NCBI RefSeq assembly: GCF_004634245.1
Contig: NZ_SJTF01000012.1
Span: forward strand, 124,001-188,000
Direction of reading: 5' to 3'
From: Flavobacterium foetidum
Lineage (GTDB): Bacteria; Bacteroidota; Bacteroidia; Flavobacteriales; Flavobacteriaceae
Length of the DNA: 64,000 bases
Under the pieces are notes generated by a model. That model did no database searches. It saw only the letters and a program-made list of their open reading frames with translations, and was not told the origin of the DNA. Made by a program: the position numbers and the translations under genes. Below, in pieces: positions 57,814-64,000 of this stretch. Numbering within the stretch: the first letter of the stretch is position 1; the number at the start of each line of letters is the position of its first letter.

Positions 57814-59064
57814 ATGGCTTATTTATTTACGTCAGAATCTGTTAGTGAAGGGCATCCAGACAAAGTTGCAGATCAAATTTCGGATGCATTAATTGACAAC
57901 TTTTTGGCATTTGACGCTGATTCAAAAGTAGCTTGCGAAACTTTAGTTACAACTGGTCAGGTAATTTTAGCAGGTGAAGTAAAATCGAATACTTATCTTG
58001 ATGTTCAGCAAATTGCACGTGAGGTAATCCGTAAAATTGGATACACTAAAAGTGAATACATGTTTGAAGCGAATTCTTGTGGAATTCTTTCAGCTATTCA
58101 CGAGCAGTCTGCAGACATCAACCAAGGTGTTGACAGAGCTAAGCCAGAAGAACAAGGTGCCGGCGACCAAGGAATGATGTTTGGTTATGCCACTAACGAG
58201 ACAGCAAACTACATGCCTTTGGCTCTTGATTTATCTCATAAACTATTACAGGAATTAGCAATTTTAAGACGTGAAAACAAAGAAATCACTTACTTACGTC
58301 CGGATGCTAAATCTCAAGTAACATTAGAATACAGCGACGATAATAAACCAACTCGTATTGATGCTATCGTAATCTCTACACAGCACGACGATTTTGATGA
58401 AGAGGCTGCAATGCTTGCTAAAATCAAAAAAGATATCGTTGAAATCTTGATTCCAAGAATTATCGCTAAAAACCCTGAACACGCTCATTTATTCAATGAT
58501 AAAATCAACTACCATATCAACCCAACAGGAAAATTCGTTATCGGTGGACCTCACGGAGATACTGGTTTGACTGGAAGAAAAATCATCGTGGATACTTACG
58601 GCGGAAAAGGTGCTCACGGTGGTGGTGCATTCTCTGGAAAAGACCCAAGTAAAGTAGATAGAAGTGCTGCTTATGCTACACGTCATATCGCTAAAAACTT
58701 AGTTGCTGCTGGTGTGGCTGACGAAATCTTAGTTCAGGTTTCTTACGCAATTGGAGTTGCTGAGCCAATGGGAATCTTCATTGAAACTTACGGAACTTCT
58801 AAAGTAAACTTAACTAACGGCGAAATCGCTAAAAAAGTAGAAGCTATCTTTGATATGCGCCCTTACTTTATCGAGCAAAGACTAAAATTAAGAAATCCTA
58901 TTTATAGTGAAACTGCTGCTTACGGACACATGGGACGTAAACCAGAAACAGTAACTAAAACTTTCTCTGCTCCAGGCGGAAACGAAAAAACGGTTACGGT
59001 TGAATTATTCACTTGGGAAAAACTTGATTTTGTTGACCAAGTAAAAGCTGCATTTGGATTGTAA
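57814..59064 (+). CDS. metK: S-adenosylmethionine synthetase
   Basis: Makes SAM from methionine and ATP. The protein is 416 aa from ATG 57814 (MAYLFTSESVSEGHPDKVAD); an upstream in-frame ATG at 57739 lies inside the riboswitch/terminator region and is rejected. Motifs: SEGHPDKVADQISDA, GAGDQGMMFGYA, and GGGAFSGKDPSKVDRSAAY (phosphate binding). It is divergent from the metY leader and controlled by its own SAM-II-like leader. It has a terminator at 59088-59117. The call is secure. Confidence 0.96.
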   Translation: MAYLFTSESVSEGHPDKVADQISDALIDNFLAFDADSKVACETLVTTGQVILAGEVKSNTYLDVQQIAREVIRKIGYTKSEYMFEANSCGILSAIHEQSADINQGVDRAKPEEQGAGDQGMMFGYATNETANYMPLALDLSHKLLQELAILRRENKEITYLRPDAKSQVTLEYSDDNKPTRIDAIVISTQHDDFDEEAAMLAKIKKDIVEILIPRIIAKNPEHAHLFNDKINYHINPTGKFVIGGPHGDTGLTGRKIIVDTYGGKGAHGGGAFSGKDPSKVDRSAAYATRHIAKNLVAAGVADEILVQVSYAIGVAEPMGIFIETYGTSKVNLTNGEIAKKVEAIFDMRPYFIEQRLKLRNPIYSETAAYGHMGRKPETVTKTFSAPGGNEKTVTVELFTWEKLDFVDQVKAAFGL

Positions 59065-59087
59065 TTCAGTCTAAATTCTAAATATAA

Positions 59088-59117
59088 AAAAGGCTGTTTA
59101 TTATTTTAGACAGCTTT
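59088..59117 (+). terminator. metK terminator
   Basis: AAAAAGGCTGT-N11-ACAGCTTTTTCT, 24 nt past the stop codon. Confidence 0.82.
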
Positions 59118-59205
59118 TTCTATTTAAAATCTATGCCTATTGAACGCTGATGAAACGGATTTTTTATGGGTTTATTTTTACCATTATTATGATTATTTTA
59201 TCCCA

Positions 59206-59241
59206 AAAAAGGCTTTCTAAAAATCTTAGAAAGCCTTTATC
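59206..59241 (-). terminator. Terminator of the M28 peptidase gene
   Basis: On the minus strand, AAAGGCTTTCTAAG-N5-TTAGAAAGCCTTTTTT. It lies about 70 nt past the peptidase stop. Confidence 0.8.
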
Positions 59242-59309
59242 TAGTATAAATTTGATTGAATATTTAAAAATCTGTTTTTATCTGCGTCTAAAATTAAACG
59301 CCAATAGTT

Positions 59310-60776
59310 TTATCTTTCTAATTGCACATTTGGCAATGTTTTAGGACGATTAGGGTCATTAGATAAAATCCATCCTGTGCGATACATCCATTCTGTCATT
59401 TTGTGGAGTTTAACGTAATCTATGTTTTCAGATTCATCCATTGGTGTATGGTATTGACTGTGAAGCACACTGGTGTAAAAAACAGACGGGATTCCTCTTC
59501 TCGCATACGGAAGGTGATCCGAACGGAAGTAAAAATATTCTGGATGTTCTGGTCTGTCCCAAAGTTTATCCAATTCAAATTTCGGGCCTTCATCATTGGC
59601 TCTTTTTGCAATCGCTACTAAATCTGATGAATTTTCATGAGGAGAACTAGATCCCAACAATGCTGCCTGATTTACATCATTTCTTCCAATCATATCGCCG
59701 TTTAAAACTGCAATAATATCTTTTTCAGGAACCGTTGTGTGGGCAGAATACCATCTTGAACCTAACAAACCGCGTTCTTCTGAACCATGAAACACAAATA
59801 AAGCTGTTCTTTTGCCAGGCTGTTTTTTGTAAGCTCTCGCAATGGCCAACATAGCCACACACGTACTTGCATTGTCGTCGGCACCATTGTAAATAGAATC
59901 TTGTCCGTATTTTTGACGTACTCCATCGTGGTCTTGGTGCCCGCTGAAAAGTACATATTCATTTTTCAATTTAGGATCGGTTCCTGCAATTGTTCCTACA
60001 ATATTAACGGAAGGATATTTATAAGTTTCTGAAAAAACCTGTGCTACTAAATTTTCTTTCGTGCTTTTCAGGAAATCCAACTGATCGTTGTGCAGCCAGA
60101 AAACAGGCATTGTTTCAGTCAGCTTATCACGAAAACCTTCGATTCCGTAAATCCCTCTTGTCATTTGAGGCTCTACCTGAGACCAGCTTTTTTCGGCCAG
60201 TTCATCGGTAACCATGATCAATGCTGCCGCTCCTTTTTTTACTAATAAATCATAATATTTATTTCGCACCAAGCCAGGATAACGTCTATCAAAAAGCGAA
60301 ATATCATCTGAAATTCCTTCTTTTGAAGCCAAAAGCACTACCGCTTTTCCTTTAATATCTGTTTTTTCAATAGTTTCTTTTGTTGCTGCCCCTAGATAAA
60401 GCAATGGAACATTTACTGAAGTATTAGTTGTTTCGGCAACCAAAACCTCCTTCCAGAGTTTGTACTCTTTCTGGCCGATTTTAAATTTAGTGTTGTTGGT
60501 AACTTGATGTCTGTACATATCAAAAAACTGAAAGAAAGTACCATCATCACCCGCCGGCGACATTCCAGCTTCTTTGGCTTTATTGGCCAACCACATCGAA
60601 ACTTTTAATTCGTCTAATGTCCCGGCTTCACGTCCATTGAAGTGGTCGCCCGCCATTTGGTACATATCTGTTCTAAGATCTTTTTCAGTTATTGCCGTAA
60701 CTAATGGTTTTTTAACTGCTTGAGCAAAAGCAAAACTGCCCGAAACAAGCAAACCAAGGATCAATTTGTTTTTCAT
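59310..60776 (-). CDS. Secreted M28 family metallopeptidase
   Basis: A protein of 488 aa with a signal peptide (MKNKLILGLLVSGSFAFAQ, cleaved near residue 19). A PA-like insert precedes the peptidase core. The two-zinc ligands are in SGHQDHDGV (His/Asp), NGADDNASTC (bridging Asp), HGSEERGLLG (Glu-Glu), NGDMIGRND (Asp) and SDHLPYARRGIPSVF (His). It should act as an aminopeptidase or carboxypeptidase-type exopeptidase at the cell surface or outside. The gene is single, with a terminator at 59206-59241. The substrate is unknown. Confidence 0.9.
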   Translation of the reverse strand: MKNKLILGLLVSGSFAFAQAVKKPLVTAITEKDLRTDMYQMAGDHFNGREAGTLDELKVSMWLANKAKEAGMSPAGDDGTFFQFFDMYRHQVTNNTKFKIGQKEYKLWKEVLVAETTNTSVNVPLLYLGAATKETIEKTDIKGKAVVLLASKEGISDDISLFDRRYPGLVRNKYYDLLVKKGAAALIMVTDELAEKSWSQVEPQMTRGIYGIEGFRDKLTETMPVFWLHNDQLDFLKSTKENLVAQVFSETYKYPSVNIVGTIAGTDPKLKNEYVLFSGHQDHDGVRQKYGQDSIYNGADDNASTCVAMLAIARAYKKQPGKRTALFVFHGSEERGLLGSRWYSAHTTVPEKDIIAVLNGDMIGRNDVNQAALLGSSSPHENSSDLVAIAKRANDEGPKFELDKLWDRPEHPEYFYFRSDHLPYARRGIPSVFYTSVLHSQYHTPMDESENIDYVKLHKMTEWMYRTGWILSNDPNRPKTLPNVQLER

Positions 60777-60999
60777 AAGTTTAAATTTTAGTATTCAAAC
60801 TTAAACAATTTTCGCAAAAAAATGCACTTTACTCATTGTTAAAGCATCGATTTTAAATCAAAATCCCGTTTTGGTTCAGAAATTTTCAAGAATGAATATT
60901 GGGGTAATTTTTGTTTTATGATTTTTTTAGTCCGCACATCTAATAATCACGACTCAAGTTTCCTACGAAAAAAACGCATCAATACTAATCGACATTAAA

Positions 61000-61041
61000 A
61001 AAACAACCCGGCAGAATTTGAATCCTGCCGGGTCTTTTTTA
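61000..61041 (-). terminator. Terminator of the gene at 61055-63301
   Basis: AAAAACAACCCGGCAG-N10-CTGCCGGGTCTTTTTT (plus-strand reading), a GC-rich stem with tracts at both ends, 14 nt beyond the stop codon. Confidence 0.9.
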
Positions 61042-61054
61042 ATGAATGCGGATT

Positions 61055-63301
61055 TTAATAGGTTCCGTTTTTCATTTTTTCCAATGTATTTCTAATATCT
61101 TCAGCCGTTTGGAAATCAACATCTATATTCAAGAATTTCACAGCTAAAGTTTGCGTTTCTAACGCTTTTTCTTTTTGTCCGTCTTTGTAATACAATTGCG
61201 CCAAAGTATCCAAATAATATGGATTGTTTTTGGTTACAACCAAACTATATTCAGACCATCTTATGGCGCTTTTTAAGAAAATATCATTTTGAGGTTTCAG
61301 CACCACCGACCAAGCGGCAGTATTGCAAAGATTAGAATTATACTCTTTGAATGAGTTCCAGCCATCATAAGAATAACTGGAGGATGAATCTAATTTTGAA
61401 AAAAGGGCATCCAGTCTTTCTATCGGACTTTCTTTTTCTGAAGCGAGCTGCGTGTCAAAATAAGTACTGAATTCTTTTAAGAAGGAAGTATTTGAACCGT
61501 CTTTGTCTTCAATTTGACTCATATAATCAAAATAGTTTCGGTACGAATCAAAATTTCCATTTCCTGAAGCTGCAATTTTTTTATAAGTAGCAATAACTCT
61601 GTCCTTGTTGATTTCTCCCGAAACGCCATCTTGTGACAAGTATAGATTTTGCTGCAAAGCCGAAGAAATTTCAGAATAGATGTTTCCTATCAAATGCAAT
61701 TCGCCTTCTTTTACATTAAACGCCTGACGTTCTGTTTCTATAACCGTTGCGTGTTTCAACAGATAATCTATAGATAAAAAATCGGCATCGTTTAAGATTC
61801 GGTCTTCATTAAAAAGCTGTTTTGTAAAACCTTGATTTTTAATTTCTTTCACTATAGCTTCTACCAAATACATATTGGGCTTAGTATCTTTTTGATGAGC
61901 TTCTATCAGTTTTTTCCAAGCCAGATTAACTTCTTTTTGGTCTAAAGTTGTTTTGGTCATTACAAATTCTCTAGAATTAACGTCACTTGCAGCGTATTCA
62001 GAATCGTAGTCATAAGAAGTTTCCAGAACCGAAGCTTTATTAAAAAACCTGATCAAGTCTGCATCAGAAGCCTTTTTGCTTTTCAGTAATTTATTTAACG
62101 AAACAAGAGCATCGGTACGTTGGAGTTTTCTGTAAAAATCACCATAATAACTAAATTGATATTGCTTTTCTGAAAGTGTAGATTTTGCATCAGCCAGAAT
62201 ATCTCCTTCTCCATTTAAAACAACTACACGTGGCTCGCTGTCAATTTTATTGGCTTTAAGCCATTTTTTATCGTCATTGCCTACAAAATAATAATTAAAA
62301 ATATCATAAATCGGATTGTATTTATCATACATATTATAAGCAGTCTGCGTTTCTTGATCCTTAACAAAAGCTTCGAAATCTGTTTTTGCAGACGCATTCT
62401 TACTATCGGCATAAACAACCAAATATTTATTTCCAGCATTTTTAGTAGATGACAGAGCACTCTTTAAATTGTTTTCAATCTTTAATTTAAAATCAATTTG
62501 ATTTGATGGGTAAGCTTCTACAACAGGAGCTGCAGTGGCGGCACTGTCAATTACTGGACTATTTCCAAAATCTTCTGTTAATAAATTTACCGGTTTGCCA
62601 GGATAGGTCCAGCTTGTTAAAATCTGATTTTCCAGCGCCTTCACTTTCGAGACTGTTTCAGTCTTTATCTCTTTTTCATTTATAAAAACCAACGGATTTC
62701 TTCCTGCCTTTTCAGAAATGTTGAGCTGATTTGTTGTTTTATCAAAAACTCCCGTCAGATTTAAGCTTTCAAGCGAATAAGGCTCATAACTAATCGTGAT
62801 TTCCGAAACATCCTTAGGAAGTGCAAACTTAGACAATCTGGTTTTTTCTCCGTAATACCCCTCATTTACAAGATATAAAAAGTCGGCACGATCAATCTCA
62901 AAAGCCAAATCTATCTGATCGTAATTTGGATTGACCTTATTCTGAATATCTGATAGTTTTTGGTAGGAAATTGCCTGACTTCCGTTTTGGGTTCCTATGT
63001 AAAGCGAATAATAAGCAGGATCTAAAAATGTAACCTTAACTTTCTTTGCCTTTTTATCTTCTTTAAATTCAAGATTAAAAACACTCTCTCCGCTTTCTTT
63101 ACGGCCAAACAAAATTGAATCGCCTTTTATTTCATAATCTCCCGAGAAAAAGACAAGCTCAAATTTATTATTCTCTAATAAGTTTAGTTTAACCTGCTGT
63201 CCTTTAGCTGTAGAAATATAAGTTCCTTTTTCGATAGTCTGCGAAAAAGAACTGAATACAAGCAAAAAGAGCATTAAAAAACTCCATACAAAACTGCGCA
63301 T
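61055..63301 (-). CDS. Large secreted hypothetical protein with a possible thioredoxin-like segment
   Basis: A protein of 748 aa from ATG 63301 (MRSFVWSFLMLFLLVFSSFS), a clear signal peptide; the first in-frame start at 63349 would put extra residues before it. The first 240 residues are beta-rich. A segment at about 290-400 with YLVVYADSKNASAKTDFEAFVKDQ and RVVVLNGEGDILAD looks like a thioredoxin fold but without a CxxC. The rest is helical, ending in a TPR-like segment (YLDTLAQLYYKDGQKEKALETQTLAVKFL). The gene is followed by a strong terminator. It follows the partial outer-membrane barrel gene (43 nt apart at 63394) and may work with it. The function is unknown. Confidence 0.7.
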   Translation of the reverse strand: MRSFVWSFLMLFLLVFSSFSQTIEKGTYISTAKGQQVKLNLLENNKFELVFFSGDYEIKGDSILFGRKESGESVFNLEFKEDKKAKKVKVTFLDPAYYSLYIGTQNGSQAISYQKLSDIQNKVNPNYDQIDLAFEIDRADFLYLVNEGYYGEKTRLSKFALPKDVSEITISYEPYSLESLNLTGVFDKTTNQLNISEKAGRNPLVFINEKEIKTETVSKVKALENQILTSWTYPGKPVNLLTEDFGNSPVIDSAATAAPVVEAYPSNQIDFKLKIENNLKSALSSTKNAGNKYLVVYADSKNASAKTDFEAFVKDQETQTAYNMYDKYNPIYDIFNYYFVGNDDKKWLKANKIDSEPRVVVLNGEGDILADAKSTLSEKQYQFSYYGDFYRKLQRTDALVSLNKLLKSKKASDADLIRFFNKASVLETSYDYDSEYAASDVNSREFVMTKTTLDQKEVNLAWKKLIEAHQKDTKPNMYLVEAIVKEIKNQGFTKQLFNEDRILNDADFLSIDYLLKHATVIETERQAFNVKEGELHLIGNIYSEISSALQQNLYLSQDGVSGEINKDRVIATYKKIAASGNGNFDSYRNYFDYMSQIEDKDGSNTSFLKEFSTYFDTQLASEKESPIERLDALFSKLDSSSSYSYDGWNSFKEYNSNLCNTAAWSVVLKPQNDIFLKSAIRWSEYSLVVTKNNPYYLDTLAQLYYKDGQKEKALETQTLAVKFLNIDVDFQTAEDIRNTLEKMKNGTY

Positions 63302-63393
63302 AACAAAAATTTTGGTGATTAATAACAGCTGTAAAGATATTTCATTCAAACCGAAATCAATCAGAAAATCACGAAATCTGTGTAAATAAATTA

Positions 63394-64000
63394 CTATAAA
63401 TTATATTTCATAGAAAAGATGATATAGCGAGGCTGTACGGTATATTGCGATACTCTTGTAGAGAACTGTGTAAAATTATCGTCGTTCAAATATCTTGTGT
63501 TTAGCAAGTTTGTAGCCGAAACTTTGTATTCCCATTTGCTGTCTTTTTTCTGATAAATCAAACTCGCACTTAAAAAATCATATTCGTTATCAACCGATTT
63601 ATTTCGGTTGTAATAATGATAAAATTCATACTCCGAAACAAAGGCAAAACTCTTCAGGAAATAATAATCTAGGCGTGCAAAAGGCTTGTCTGTGTAAAAA
63701 GTAGAACCGCTGTACTTATTGACCATAAAATTATATCCTAACTCAATGTTTGGCAGGTTTTTATAATTTGTAGATGCTTTTACAGTATAATTTTGAACGA
63801 AACTTTCTGTTGTGGAGAGTTTTTCATTTTGAATATTATTGAATTTTGACCAATTGATACTTGCAGTTGCAGATGCTTTATAATTTTTTAAGAAAGAACG
63901 TCCGTAGCTTCCCATTCCGATAAAAGTTTCATCGGCTAAATTGGAGTTATAAGGAACAGATGTCTGGTTGATTCCATCAAAATCGGCTTTGGTTTTTATT
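63394..64000 (-). CDS. Outer-membrane beta-barrel (TonB-linked family), C-terminal part
   Basis: The open frame continues to the right edge of the window without a start, so only the C-terminal 200 or so residues are seen. The sequence shows barrel strands (ASATASINWSKF, YTVKASTNYKNL, IELGYNFMVNKY, ARLDYYFLKSFAFVSEYEF) and ends TVQPRYIIFSMKYNL with an aromatic/basic end, as in the OMP_b-brl_3 family. The internal Met at 63915 is not the start because the frame is open and barrel-like upstream (ADETFIG). It runs into the gene at 61055-63301 after 92 nt. Confidence 0.8.
   Translation of the reverse strand, partial: IKTKADFDGINQTSVPYNSNLADETFIGMGSYGRSFLKNYKASATASINWSKFNNIQNEKLSTTESFVQNYTVKASTNYKNLPNIELGYNFMVNKYSGSTFYTDKPFARLDYYFLKSFAFVSEYEFYHYYNRNKSVDNEYDFLSASLIYQKKDSKWEYKVSATNLLNTRYLNDDNFTQFSTRVSQYTVQPRYIIFSMKYNL

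Noticed and set aside
59150..59344. Plus-strand frame of 64 codons after metK
   Set aside because: It spans a terminator hairpin and has no coding character.
1..64000. tRNA, rRNA, tmRNA, RNase P RNA or prophage
   Set aside because: I saw no cloverleaf, rRNA core sequence, integrase or phage structural genes when reading both strands; a tRNA search program could still find something missed by eye.

Overview
The window looks like chromosomal DNA of a Flavobacterium-type member of the Bacteroidota. The signs are low GC, a gene for the gliding-motility ATPase GldA, Bacteroidota-specific families (DUF3078, an OMP_b-brl TonB-linked barrel, A2M next to PBP1C), very weak Shine-Dalgarno sequences, and promoters of the TTTG-N18-20-TAnnTTTG type (seen before metK, the sulfate operon, both SAM-I leaders and higBA).

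Layout. 1-7120: the start of pbpC and a very large alpha-2-macroglobulin lipoprotein, with a RAYT transposase and its palindromic repeats lying between them. 7431-9131: a small membrane protein, a SUKH-like pseudogene broken by two frameshifts, and tadA. 9321-14795: three tandem TonB-like zinc-finger proteins (two fused in one frame), dxs and a DUF3078 protein. 14890-24938: dgt, a divergent Lrp/AsnC regulator and metE, a higBA toxin-antitoxin pair, the remnant of an outer-membrane barrel gene beside its intact paralogue, gldA and a TonB-linked barrel. 25032-28646: a PLP decarboxylase, a dicarboxylate/cation symporter and a methyltransferase. 59310-64000: an M28 peptidase, a large secreted protein with a possible thioredoxin-like region, and the end of another outer-membrane barrel.

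The core, 27993-59064, is a sulfur and methionine island. Sulfate is activated by CysDN, reduced by an APS-type reductase (CysH), then by a ferredoxin-type sulfite reductase served by siroheme genes and a ferredoxin-NADP reductase. These seven genes are all on the minus strand, with a TSUP-type permease diverging from them. Aspartate is taken to homoserine by ThrA, acetylated by MetX and sulfhydrylated by MetY (or a MetB-like enzyme). Homocysteine is methylated by MetE or by a MetH split into two genes, with MetF supplying methyl-THF, and MetK makes SAM.

The most interesting part is the layered control of that island. Two SAM-I riboswitches precede metH(N) and metX. A SAM-II-like aptamer before metK has its conserved 3' core overlapping an intrinsic terminator. 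A shared motif (consensus ACTAAWTYGATAGGAT) lies at four places around the sulfate operon, the permease, an Rrf2 regulator and the metY leader; I infer it is the Rrf2 operator. Upstream of metY are two tiny ORFs rich in Met and Cys, each followed by a terminator hairpin, which looks like translation-coupled attenuation. A matching pair of tiny ORFs plus terminators lies in the metX region. Each pair is followed by a small protein gene, and the two small proteins share a C-terminal motif. The metY module also carries a homoserine dehydrogenase paralogue whose conserved substrate-binding motifs are degraded. No tRNA, rRNA or CRISPR array was recognised.
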